This document shows positions 1 to 6,917 of a stretch of 16,632 bases of DNA, one piece after another. The notes beneath the pieces were generated by a model, which saw only the letters and a program-made list of their open reading frames with translations, was not told the origin of the DNA and ran no database searches. The translations under genes were made by a program, and so were the position numbers. How positions within the stretch are numbered: position 1 is the stretch's first letter; each line of letters opens with the position of its first letter. Origin of the DNA: an uncultured Lachnospiraceae bacterium (GTDB lineage Bacteria; Bacillota; Clostridia; Lachnospirales; Lachnospiraceae); assembly GCA_910577655.1 (NCBI GenBank), contig CAJTOW010000094.1:1-16632 (forward strand). The letters are read 5' to 3'.

Positions 1-33
1 CAGATGTTCCCTATTTATTAATTAGAAAAATGT

Positions 34-63
34 CCTTGACAAGGGGTACAATTCAAATCAAAT
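34..63 (+). promoter_or_regulatory. Putative promoter of the desulfurase-yedF operon with a palindrome on the -35 box
   Basis: A perfect TTGACA lies at 36-41. The best -10 I can place is TCAAAT at 58-63 (16-bp spacer), which is a poor match; TACAAT at 47-52 is too close to serve this -35. The -35 sits inside the palindrome CCTTG-A-CAAGG (34-44), so a repressor could bind there. The promoter is upstream of the first gene, whose RBS AGGAAGTG is at 70-77. The exact -10 is uncertain. Confidence 0.4.
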
Positions 64-84
64 ACATCAAGGAAGTGATTAAAC

Positions 85-1245
85 ATGATGGAACAAAAAG
101 AGAATCGCATGATCTATCTGGACAATGCAGCCACCACGCTGCGTAAACCGGAAGCCGTGGCGCGGGCTGTGACGGAGGCTTTGTGCTCCATGGGCAATGC
201 AGGCCGTGGCGGACATGAGGCTACCCTGGGGGCGTCGCGGGTGATTTTTGATACCAGGCAGAAGCTGGCAAAGCTCTTCCATGGGGAAAGCCCGAAACAG
301 ATTGTATTTACTGCCAACTCCACGGAGAGCCTGAACATGGCGGTCAAGGGAATCTTAAGCCCTGGGGATCATGTGATCACCACACAGCTGGAGCATAATT
401 CTGTGCTTCGTCCCCTGTACGAGATGGAGAAACAGGGGGTAGAGCTTACCATTCTTCCGGCGAACCGGGAAGGATGCCTGCGGATGGAGGATTTCGGGCA
501 GGCCGTTAGGGCAAATACAAAGGCTGTTTTCTGTACTCATGGCTCCAATGTGACGGGGAACCTGGTGGATATCCATGGGGTGGGAGAGACAGCCCGCAGG
601 CATGGGATTCTGTTCTGTGTGGATGCTTCCCAGACAGCGGGAGTATTTCCCATTGATGTCCAGGAGATGAAGATCGATATTCTGTGCTTTACCGGGCATA
701 AAGGGCTATTGGGGCCCCAGGGAACCGGAGGGATGTATGTGGGGAAGGGGGTGACGGTGCGTCCGCTGAAGACAGGGGGCAGCGGCGTCCTGACGTATGA
801 GAGGGAGCATCCGTCCCGGATGCCAGCTGCTCTGGAGGCGGGTACCCTCAATGGCCATGGTCTGGCCGGACTGAATGGGGCTCTGGATTATATTAAGGAG
901 ACGGGAATCCATAAGATCCGGGAGAAGGAGCTGGATCTGATGTGGCAGTTTTATGAGGGAGTGAGACAGATTCCGGGTGTGAAGATTTATGGGGATTTCC
1001 GGAGGAGGCAGCGGTGCCCGGTGGTATCCCTGAATATCAGGGATTATGATTCTTCTGTGGTCAGTGACGAGCTGTTTGTGACCTATGGGATCGCCACCCG
1101 GCCAGGCGCCCACTGTGCGCCCCTGATGCATCAGGCCCTGGGGACTGTGGCCCAGGGAGCCGTGCGGTTCAGCTTTTCCCATTATAATACGGAGGAAGAG
1201 GTGGACATGGCAGTTGGGGCTGTGAAGGAAATCGCCAGAGGATGA
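85..1245 (+). CDS. Cysteine desulfurase, class V aminotransferase fold (selenium-linked type)
   Basis: This 386-residue PLP enzyme should remove sulfur (or selenium) from cysteine (or selenocysteine) and pass it on as a protein-bound persulfide or selenide. The N-terminus reads IYLDNAATT, typical of NifS/Csd-type enzymes. The PLP lysine is K206 in TGHKG, a cofactor-stacking histidine is H152 in THGSN, and the catalytic cysteine is C344 in GAHCAPL. Full family length. The ATG at 85 was chosen because AGGAAGTG (70-77) is well placed; ATG codons at 88 and 109 are alternatives, the latter matching the usual family start. yedF follows after 15 bp, so the two are co-transcribed. From recall, this desulfurase subfamily (the EF2568-like group) is found beside selenium-metabolism genes in Firmicutes, so a selenium role is inferred from the neighbour. 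A general sulfur-transfer role cannot be excluded. Confidence 0.95.
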   Translation: MMEQKENRMIYLDNAATTLRKPEAVARAVTEALCSMGNAGRGGHEATLGASRVIFDTRQKLAKLFHGESPKQIVFTANSTESLNMAVKGILSPGDHVITTQLEHNSVLRPLYEMEKQGVELTILPANREGCLRMEDFGQAVRANTKAVFCTHGSNVTGNLVDIHGVGETARRHGILFCVDASQTAGVFPIDVQEMKIDILCFTGHKGLLGPQGTGGMYVGKGVTVRPLKTGGSGVLTYEREHPSRMPAALEAGTLNGHGLAGLNGALDYIKETGIHKIREKELDLMWQFYEGVRQIPGVKIYGDFRRRQRCPVVSLNIRDYDSSVVSDELFVTYGIATRPGAHCAPLMHQALGTVAQGAVRFSFSHYNTEEEVDMAVGAVKEIARG

Positions 1246-1260
1246 AAGAAGGAGAAACAT

Positions 1261-1896
1261 ATGGAAAACAAAATCGTAGATGCCAGAGGGCTGGCCTGCC
1301 CTCTGCCAGTAATTAATGCCAAAAAGGCCATGGGAGAATTCAGGGAGGACGGGATTTTGACTGTACTGGTGGACAATGAGATCGCCTTGCAGAATCTTCA
1401 GAAGTTTGCGTCCCAGAGGGGGCTGGAGGCCAGCGGGGAAAAGAAGGCTGAAAAGAAATACCAGGTCACGATTCAGGTGGCGGCAGGCGCCTCTGACAGT
1501 GCCGGAGGCAGGAGAGAAAAGGCAGAAATCCCGGAAACGGATGACAGGGACAACAAGGAAAAAGGTCTGGTGGTAGTCTTATCTGCCAATGTCATGGGAA
1601 GCGGGGACGTGAAGCTTGGGACAGCGCTTATGAAGGCATTTGTGTTTGCACTGACGAAACAGGACATCCTGCCAGAGACGATCCTGTGTTATAATTCCGG
1701 CGCATATCTCACCTGCCAGGGTTCCGATTCCCTGGAGGATTTCAAGGCCCTGGAAGCCGAAGGCGTGCGGGTCATGACTTGTGGAACCTGTCTGGATTTC
1801 TACGGGCTCAAAGAGCAGCTGGCAGTGGGCAGCGTCACCAATATGTATGAGATCGTGGAGATCATGGAAGGAGCAAAGAAGCTGGTTCGGCCCTGA
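1261..1896 (+). CDS. yedF: Sulfurtransferase-like selenium metabolism protein YedF (TusA + DsrE-like domains)
   Basis: A 211-residue two-domain protein. Residues 1-75 are a TusA-type sulfur carrier with the motif DARGLACPLP; C13 is the expected persulfide/selenide carrier. A charged linker (about 75-100) joins a DsrE-like domain (about 103-205) with a CGTC motif at C174/C177. This TusA-DsrE architecture is the selenium-associated YedF family, usually found with selD or selenium-dependent hydroxylase genes. The RBS is AGAAGGAGA at 1247-1255, 5 bases before the ATG. The gene lies 15 bp after the desulfurase, which is its likely sulfur or selenium donor. Neither selD nor another selenium gene is visible here, so the wider pathway is inferred. 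No terminator is evident after the stop codon. Confidence 0.95.
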   Translation: MENKIVDARGLACPLPVINAKKAMGEFREDGILTVLVDNEIALQNLQKFASQRGLEASGEKKAEKKYQVTIQVAAGASDSAGGRREKAEIPETDDRDNKEKGLVVVLSANVMGSGDVKLGTALMKAFVFALTKQDILPETILCYNSGAYLTCQGSDSLEDFKALEAEGVRVMTCGTCLDFYGLKEQLAVGSVTNMYEIVEIMEGAKKLVRP

Positions 1897-1920
1897 TATT
1901 TAGAGGGTTGAATATGAACG

Positions 1921-1932
1921 GAACATATGTTC
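1921..1932 (+). promoter_or_regulatory. LexA (SOS) box
   Basis: GAACATATGTTC is a perfect 12-bp palindrome that fits the Gram-positive LexA consensus GAAC-N4-GTTC; the next base is G, extending the right arm. It ends 9 bp before the -35 box of the downstream gene. LexA bound here would be adjacent to RNA polymerase, so the NYN gene is probably DNA-damage inducible. Binding itself is inferred. Confidence 0.75.
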
Positions 1933-1941
1933 GAAAAACGC

Positions 1942-1970
1942 TTGAAAGATTTTGTGCGATGTGTTATACT
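1942..1970 (+). promoter_or_regulatory. Sigma-A promoter of the NYN-domain gene
   Basis: TTGAAA (1942-1947), a 17-bp spacer, then TATACT (1965-1970). Transcription should start near 1977, leaving a leader of about 114 nt before the ATG at 2091. The leader contains a small hairpin (CTTC...GAAG, just after 1985) but I recognise no riboswitch in it. Confidence 0.8.
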
Positions 1971-2090
1971 TTTGTTAGATCATAGAGCTTCATGTAGACG
2001 AAGGAACTGGCACAAAAGACTTTACTTTAACGGCAGGTGTTGACCAAGGAAGCCAGGAAGCTGTAAGGCCGCTGGGAGGTGATTTTATCC

Positions 2091-2675
2091 ATGTATTTTC
2101 TGGTTGATTTTGAGAATGTTCTCAGTGATGGATTAAGAGGCGCCCAGTATCTGAAAGCAGATGATACGGTGATCATTTTCTATAGCCAGGTATGTGACAA
2201 GGTTCAGCAGGGAGTCATCCGCCAGATCATGGATTCTGCCTGCCATCTGGATATCTGTAAACTGCAAAAGCAGGGGAAGAATGCGCTGGATTTCTACATA
2301 GCGACTTGTCTTGGCGCGGTATTTGGAAGCGGATATGCGGGAAAGGCGGCGATTGTCAGCAGGGATCAGGGATTTACGGCAGTCCGGGATTACTGGAAAG
2401 GTTACGCCGGGAAAACGGCAGAGGTGATCCTCGGCCCGACTCTGGAGCAGTGTATCTTGTCGGCCAATGAGAAGCAGTCCGGCAGAAAAATCCTGTATCT
2501 GGATTCTGTGAAGACCTTTGGGAAGAAGGACGGGCTGGAGATATACCGGAAGATGAGATATCTGATGTTACTATTCACGGGGGGCATCTTCTTGTCCGGC
2601 TCCGCCGGACAAGAAGCATCGGGCGTCCGCCTGATGTGGAAAACTGGACGAAAACAGTCTTGCAAGCGAGCTTGA
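2091..2675 (+). CDS. NYN/PIN-like domain protein with a 3' end altered by an inserted element
   Basis: The current reading frame gives 194 residues. Residues 1-105 look like a NYN/PIN-like nuclease fold: MYFLVDFENV at the N-terminus gives acidic D6 and E8, followed by D67 in NALDFYI and D92 in SRDQGF, the pattern expected for metal-binding acidic residues. Substrate unknown; the family includes RNases. The ATG at 2091 is preferred over the GTG at 2079 because GGGAGGTGA (2074-2082) sits 8 bases before it and the GTG would overlap it. From M159 on, the protein is encoded by a palindromic element (2567-2717). Removing that element and one copy of its 8-bp direct repeat gives an ending of KMRYLIG and a TGA at 2730-2732, so the original protein was probably 160 residues. 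The last 36 residues should be read as insertion-derived. A LexA box upstream suggests SOS control. Confidence 0.85.
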   Translation: MYFLVDFENVLSDGLRGAQYLKADDTVIIFYSQVCDKVQQGVIRQIMDSACHLDICKLQKQGKNALDFYIATCLGAVFGSGYAGKAAIVSRDQGFTAVRDYWKGYAGKTAEVILGPTLEQCILSANEKQSGRKILYLDSVKTFGKKDGLEIYRKMRYLMLLFTGGIFLSGSAGQEASGVRLMWKTGRKQSCKRA

Positions 2676-2725
2676 CGTCTGTTTTTGTCCAGTTTTCCCC
2701 GCCCCGTGAACTGTAACTATCTGAT
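2559..2725. mobile_element. 151-bp palindromic MITE-like element with 8-bp target duplication
   Basis: The element spans 2567-2717 and is flanked by TATCTGAT at 2559-2566 and 2718-2725. Its ends are inverted repeats: GTTACTATTCACGGGG (2567-2582) against CCCCGTGAACTGTAAC (2702-2717), 14 of 16 paired. Inside are three hairpins: a perfect 13-bp stem (2588-2600 with 2604-2616, loop TCC), an 8-bp stem with one G-T pair (2617-2624 with 2629-2636), and 20-bp arms with one G-T pair (2638-2657 with 2679-2698). There is no transposase gene, so movement would need one in trans. GTAA-like ends with 8-bp duplications recall the IS66 family, but that link is inference. It interrupts the NYN gene. Confidence 0.8.
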
Positions 2726-2756
2726 CGGGTGATTGACTGGCTTTTGTAATTGCAGG

Positions 2757-2785
2757 TTGTTATTCTGCTATGAAAATGCTATAAT
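2757..2785 (+). promoter_or_regulatory. Promoter of the restriction-modification controller/methyltransferase operon
   Basis: TTGTTA (2757-2762), a 17-bp spacer, and a perfect TATAAT (2780-2785) preceded by TG at 2777-2778, an extended -10. The start site should fall near 2792, inside the repeated TGCCA operator. It lies 25 bp after the predicted original stop codon of the NYN gene (2730-2732), so the cassette boundary is probably between them. Confidence 0.8.
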
Positions 2786-2787
2786 AA

Positions 2788-2815
2788 TGCCAGTGAAATG
2801 GCAGTGTTTTGCCAT
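2788..2815. promoter_or_regulatory. Candidate controller-protein operator: three TGCCA half sites 11 bp apart
   Basis: TGCCA (2788-2792), TGGCA (2799-2803) and TGCCA (2810-2814) alternate in orientation with 6-bp gaps, placing half sites one helical turn apart. The second pair extends to ATGGCA-N6-TGCCAT, a perfect inverted repeat. The array covers the expected transcription start and ends 20 bp before the XRE start codon. This is the geometry expected for cooperative binding by a small helix-turn-helix dimer, most simply the protein encoded next. Confidence 0.55.
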
Positions 2816-2834
2816 GACCAGAAGGAGAAATGTG

Positions 2835-3074
2835 ATGAGTTTTTCAGACGAGATAAGAAATATCCGGCAGAGTTGTTTTCTTAGCCAGGATTCCTTTGCA
2901 AAAGCACTGGATGCGTCTTTCTCAACAATCAATCGTTGGGAGACAGGCAAAACAATACCAAACTGCATGATGATGGGGAAAATAGCACAGTTCTGCAAAG
3001 AAAATGGCATCAGTTATCAGGCGGCTGATAAAGCATGGAAGGAGTGCAGGAATGGTTCAGGTTCAAAAGAATAA
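2835..3074 (+). CDS. XRE-family helix-turn-helix protein, likely restriction-modification controller
   Basis: A 79-residue protein with an XRE/Cro-type helix-turn-helix at about residues 17-38, including LSQDSFAKAL and the recognition segment STINRWETG. Its size matches controller (C) proteins of type II restriction-modification systems. The ATG at 2835 follows GAAGGAG (2821-2827); an upstream in-frame extension to 2733 runs across the promoter and is rejected. Its 3' end overlaps the methyltransferase start by 23 bp, so translation of the two is likely coupled. It probably acts on the TGCCA array just upstream, setting its own level and that of the methyltransferase. A general XRE repressor is the alternative, but the neighbours favour the controller role. 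Confidence 0.88.
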   Translation: MSFSDEIRNIRQSCFLSQDSFAKALDASFSTINRWETGKTIPNCMMMGKIAQFCKENGISYQAADKAWKECRNGSGSKE

Positions 3075-4368
3075 TAACCTTTTTGCAATGACGCTGAAAG
3101 ATAAATATTACATTGATTTCTTCTCCGGTTGTGGAGGCTTATCCCTGGGATTAGGCTATGCGGGATGGAACGGATTTCTGGCAATTGAGAAAGATCCGAT
3201 GGCTTTTGCAACTTTCAAATATAATCTGGTTGATGAAGATGCCTCATATCAGCATTTTAAGGCGTGGCCGGACTGGATTTCCAGGGAAGCACATTCCATT
3301 GAAGAGGTATTGGACGACCCATCTGCCCGAAAGAAGCTGGAAGAATTGAAGGGAAAGGTTGCGCTGGTTGCGGGCGGTCCTCCGTGCCAGGGGTTTTCTG
3401 TAGCAGGGGCAAGGAATGGTAACGATCCACGCAACCTTCTTGTTTTTAAACAGATTGAGGCAATCAGGATACTCAAACCAATGTTTTGCATTGTTGAAAA
3501 TGTGGGTGGCTTTGCAAGAAAATTTGTTTCACAGCCTATAGATGGAATCGCAATCAGTATTGCAGATGCTGCCATGAAGGAAATAGAGAATCTGGGATAT
3601 AATGTTGGAATGGTAACAATTAATGCTGCCGATTATGGGGTTCCGCAGCTACGGGAACGGGTGATTATTTTTGGTATATTAAAGGAATTTGCCGGAACCA
3701 TCAGGGTCTCAGAATTATTGCAGGATCACCTGAAAAAAATAAGTAATGACCAGCGGGAACAGCTGGGTCTGGCTACCGAAAGGTATGTGAATATCGAGGA
3801 GGCTATCAGCGACCTTTCAGGAGAGGAATCTGTGACTGATCCTGAATTTCCCAAATATAAGACAGTTCGTTATCTTGCGCCGAACAGCGCTTACCAGACA
3901 CTGATGCGCCGCAATGCCATGAGCCGGATCATTCCTAATTGCCACCGGTTTAATAATCATAGTGAAAAATCAGTGGCTTTATATAAAAAGGCATTGGAGA
4001 CACAGCCGGCAGGAAGACTTTCTAAAGAGTTTTTATATGAAAATGGATGTCATTCGAACAAGCGCTTTGTATTAGATACGTCAAAGCCCAGTTCAACGCT
4101 TACCACTGCCCCAGAGGAATTGATCCACTACAAACATCCGCGGGTGGTTACTTTAAGAGAGATGGCACGACTTCAGTCTTTTCCGGATGATTTTGAATTT
4201 ATGGGGAGATATACACTGAACGGTCCTGCGCGTGGAATTGATGTTCCGAGAAATGCGCAGATAGGAAATGCCATACCCCCATTAGTGGGTATGGCATTAG
4301 GAACGGCTGTGGATGATATTGCAGGTATGATTCTCAGTAATGATTTGCAATTGCAGAAATACAGATAA
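3052..4368 (+). CDS. DNA (cytosine-5-)-methyltransferase, type II
   Basis: A 438-residue C5-cytosine methyltransferase with the motifs in standard order: motif I (cofactor binding) IDFFSGCGGLSLG at 21-33; motif IV GGPPCQGFS at 108-116 with catalytic C112; ENV at 149-151; QLRERV at 199-204; motif IX with SKPSSTLTT near 344-352; motif X with GNAIPP near 404-409. The segment between about 206 and 340 should hold the target-recognition domain; the target sequence cannot be read from this. The ATG at 3052 is used because AAGGAG (3039-3044) precedes it by 7 bases; the in-frame extension to 3004 has no such site. Base composition is more A+T-rich than the flanking genes, suggesting acquisition with the cassette. 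It should protect host DNA from the HNH nuclease encoded convergently 38 bp away. Confidence 0.95.
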   Translation: MVQVQKNNNLFAMTLKDKYYIDFFSGCGGLSLGLGYAGWNGFLAIEKDPMAFATFKYNLVDEDASYQHFKAWPDWISREAHSIEEVLDDPSARKKLEELKGKVALVAGGPPCQGFSVAGARNGNDPRNLLVFKQIEAIRILKPMFCIVENVGGFARKFVSQPIDGIAISIADAAMKEIENLGYNVGMVTINAADYGVPQLRERVIIFGILKEFAGTIRVSELLQDHLKKISNDQREQLGLATERYVNIEEAISDLSGEESVTDPEFPKYKTVRYLAPNSAYQTLMRRNAMSRIIPNCHRFNNHSEKSVALYKKALETQPAGRLSKEFLYENGCHSNKRFVLDTSKPSSTLTTAPEELIHYKHPRVVTLREMARLQSFPDDFEFMGRYTLNGPARGIDVPRNAQIGNAIPPLVGMALGTAVDDIAGMILSNDLQLQKYR

Positions 4369-4406
4369 TTGTTCAGTAGGCTGTGCATCAGCAGGGGTAA
4401 CATTTA

Positions 4407-5156
4407 TTATTCGTTGATTTTTTCAAGAATCCATTCCGTAACAAGAGCATTGGCATCCTGTTTATGCGCATTGGCATACTGATGCAGTGATCTTAGTATG
4501 GAACCCTGGATTTTTATTGGGCGGTAGTATTCTGGGTAAGCCCAGCTGCACTTGCTGCAGTCCTCCTTACAACCGCGGCAGGCTGTACTCTTGATATTAT
4601 TGCAGGAATCACAAAGTGGCTGCCAGTTGGCCAGTTCATCTGTGCCGCCGCGGGAGCGTGGAACTTTGTGATCCTGCTGAAATCCCTTCTCGTCAGCAGG
4701 ACTCCCGCAAGCGGCACATACATTTTCATAGTGGGAAAGTACTCTGCCCCAACTCTCATCCGATAGATGTGAACGAGGAGTTTTCTTCGGGTAAATGTTT
4801 GTGTTAATCATCTGATACTGAGTTCCTTGTTTTACCACACCAAGAAATCCTTCTTCACCCTGCAGCTCCCGCAGCCGTCGGAAAACATCCAGATATGGTT
4901 TGCCTTTTGCTGTATTTACCGCCTCACGGATGGTATCCCTGTCAATGACTGGTCCAGGGATGCCGTGTCCTCTGGGCCATAGAGTTTCGAGGATAACCCG
5001 ATAGATTTTCCGGTTTGATTGGCTGGATGTGATAAAGCCTTCCGCAGCTTTTTCAATCCATTCATCTCGATCAATAAGGGGGCTGGGGATGGGATTGGGA
5101 GGGAGTAGCGCGGACTGCTTTATCATGGCTTTGCTTTTTCTTTTTGCTATAGTCAT
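4407..5156 (-). CDS. HNH endonuclease, likely the restriction enzyme of the cassette
   Basis: A 249-residue protein with an HNH nuclease core in the C-terminal half. The zinc pair C147-x2-C150 is followed by the catalytic QDHKVPRSRGG segment (D162, H163), NWQPLCDSCNN (N177) and the second zinc pair C182/C185. A further cysteine group, C193-x2-C196-x3-C200-x2-C203, lies directly after it and may bind a second metal. Residues 1-130 are unassigned and could recognise DNA. The start at 5156 is preceded on the minus strand by AAAGGAAG. It converges on the methyltransferase with 38 bp between stops. It also starts 26 bp after the ilvD stop codon on the same strand, and I see no promoter in the gap, so expression may come from ilvD readthrough. 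The restriction role is inferred from the partner methyltransferase. Confidence 0.85.
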   Translation of the reverse strand: MTIAKRKSKAMIKQSALLPPNPIPSPLIDRDEWIEKAAEGFITSSQSNRKIYRVILETLWPRGHGIPGPVIDRDTIREAVNTAKGKPYLDVFRRLRELQGEEGFLGVVKQGTQYQMINTNIYPKKTPRSHLSDESWGRVLSHYENVCAACGSPADEKGFQQDHKVPRSRGGTDELANWQPLCDSCNNIKSTACRGCKEDCSKCSWAYPEYYRPIKIQGSILRSLHQYANAHKQDANALVTEWILEKINE

Positions 5157-5182
5157 AGGATAACTTCCTTTCTGTTTGATTT

Positions 5183-6865
5183 CTAACAGAGCAGCACTCC
5201 TCCCTTATCCGCTGAGGCCGCCAGTCTGGAATACCGTTTCAGATATCCGCTGGCTGGTTTGGGTTCGTAGGTCCATTCTGCTTTTCTTCTGGCAAGTTCC
5301 TCATCGCTTACGTGGAGGGTCAGTTCCTTCTTATAGACATCGATGTTGATCTGGTCTCCGTCCCTTACCAGGGCGATGGGGCCGCCTGCGGCTGCTTCCG
5401 GGGAGACATGGCCCACGAAACAGCCATTGTTGGTGCCGGAGAAGCGGCCATCAGTCACCACAGCAGTGGTCTTATTAAGGCCCTGGCCGTAGAGCATCTT
5501 TAAGGGCTGATACATTTCCCGCATACCGGGGCCGCCCTTGGGACCTTCGTAGCGGATGATGACCACATGGCCGGCCTTTATCCGGCGCTGGCGGATGGCT
5601 TCGGTGCATTCCTCCTCCGAATCAAAGCAGATGGCGGTTCCGGTGAAATGTCTGGCTTCCTCGGCAATGGCGGCTGGCTTGGCCACACCTGTGTCGGGAG
5701 CCAGGTTGCCGCGCATGATGGCCAGACCGCCCAGAGTGCTGTGGGGATTGTCCAGGGGACGGATGATCTCCGGGTTGGGTGCATAGCAGTTCTTGTAATG
5801 CTCCAGATTGGCGCCAAGGGTTTGCCCGGTGACAGTCATCACATCCAGGGCCAGACTGTCTTTGATGATTTTCATGACCTCCGGGATCCCGCCTGCCTTA
5901 TACAGATCTTCACTGTCATAGACCACACTGGCGGGACTGATCTTTGCAATATGGGGGATCTCATTGCTGATATGTTCGAATTCGTCCATGATCAGGGCAG
6001 GATCGATTCCCAGCTCCCAGGCCAGGGCGCAGGTATGGATCACGGCGTTGGTGGAGCCGCCTACAGCCATGAGGATGCGGATGGCATTGCGGATGGCGTC
6101 CATGGTCATGATCTGTCGGGCGGTGATCCCGCGCTTTACCAGTTCCACGATCTTCTCACCGCTCTGGAGGGCAGAGCGCAGACGCTCATTGTAGAATGCC
6201 GGGATGAAGGCAGAGCCGGTGAGACTCATGCCCAGGGCTTCTGCCTCCGCACACATGGTATTGGCCGTACCCATGAACTGGCAGGAGCCGCAGGTGGGGC
6301 AGGCTACGGTGGTCAGATTCTGGAGATCCTCATAGGAGGCATGGCCGGTCTGGTACATGCCGATGGCCTCGGTGATGGTGGTGCTGTCGGAACGGGTGCG
6401 GTTGGCAAAGGGAGGGCCTCCGGCCATGCAGCCGCCGGCCACGAAGATAGCCGGGATATCCAGTCTTGCGGCAGCCATCAGCATACCAGGAACGATCTTG
6501 TCGCAGGAGCCAAGGAGTACCAGACCATCCAGCTTGTGGGCGCGGGCCTGGATCTCGATGCTGTCTGCGATATTGTCCCGTGAGGGCAGGGCATAGTTGT
6601 TGCCGATGTGTCCGGTGGCTACCCCGTCACAGCAGGCGATGACGCCGAACTCTGCAGGAGTCCCGCCGGCCCGGTAGATGCCATACTTTACCTGCTCTGC
6701 CAGATCCCGCAGGCTGGTATGGCCAGGGACCATATCATTGAAGGAATTGGCGATACCGATGATGGGCCGGTCCAGGTCGTCGTCGGAATATCCGCAGCCC
6801 TTCCAGAGTACCTTGTTGGTCAGCATTTCATCGTCGTTGAAATGTCCGTAGGTTTTTTCGCTCAT
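5183..6865 (-). CDS. ilvD: Dihydroxy-acid dehydratase (IlvD/Edd family)
   Basis: A 560-residue, full-length iron-sulfur dehydratase. IlvD converts 2,3-dihydroxy acids to 2-keto acids, the third common step of valine and isoleucine synthesis, in the cytoplasm. Visible marks are ANSFNDMVPGH (39-49), CCDG (78-81), SCDKIVPGM (120-128), ACPTCGSC (188-195), GPKGGPGM, and DGRFSG with GHVSPEAA near the C-terminus. C79, C121 and C195 are the likely cluster ligands. The RBS AGGAGG precedes the ATG by 9 bases. No other branched-chain amino acid gene is nearby, and the gene is divergent from a LacI-family regulator and a mannan operon. A sugar-acid dehydratase role within the same superfamily is therefore possible, though the motifs favour IlvD proper. 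The HNH gene directly follows it. Confidence 0.92.
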   Translation of the reverse strand: MSEKTYGHFNDDEMLTNKVLWKGCGYSDDDLDRPIIGIANSFNDMVPGHTSLRDLAEQVKYGIYRAGGTPAEFGVIACCDGVATGHIGNNYALPSRDNIADSIEIQARAHKLDGLVLLGSCDKIVPGMLMAAARLDIPAIFVAGGCMAGGPPFANRTRSDSTTITEAIGMYQTGHASYEDLQNLTTVACPTCGSCQFMGTANTMCAEAEALGMSLTGSAFIPAFYNERLRSALQSGEKIVELVKRGITARQIMTMDAIRNAIRILMAVGGSTNAVIHTCALAWELGIDPALIMDEFEHISNEIPHIAKISPASVVYDSEDLYKAGGIPEVMKIIKDSLALDVMTVTGQTLGANLEHYKNCYAPNPEIIRPLDNPHSTLGGLAIMRGNLAPDTGVAKPAAIAEEARHFTGTAICFDSEEECTEAIRQRRIKAGHVVIIRYEGPKGGPGMREMYQPLKMLYGQGLNKTTAVVTDGRFSGTNNGCFVGHVSPEAAAGGPIALVRDGDQINIDVYKKELTLHVSDEELARRKAEWTYEPKPASGYLKRYSRLAASADKGGVLLC

Positions 6866-6917
6866 AATGGATGTCCTCCTGAATTGTTGCAGTGGTATGT
6901 GGAATCAATATGGGTTT

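Noticed and set aside
1977..2090. Leader of the NYN gene as a riboswitch
   Set aside because: Only one small hairpin is evident and no known riboswitch core could be matched by eye.
2588..2698. Hairpins after the NYN gene as its transcription terminator
   Set aside because: The stems are not followed by a clean T-run and lie inside an element with inverted ends and an 8-bp duplication; they may still slow transcription, but their origin is better explained by insertion.
2733..2834. N-terminal extension of the XRE protein to 2733
   Set aside because: It would cross the promoter and the TGCCA array, and a strong RBS precedes the ATG at 2835.
5567..6583. 338-codon open frame on + opposite ilvD
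   Set aside because: It is antisense to a full-length, motif-complete ilvD in G+C-rich DNA, has no good RBS, and its translation is rich in Gly, Ala and His without domain features.
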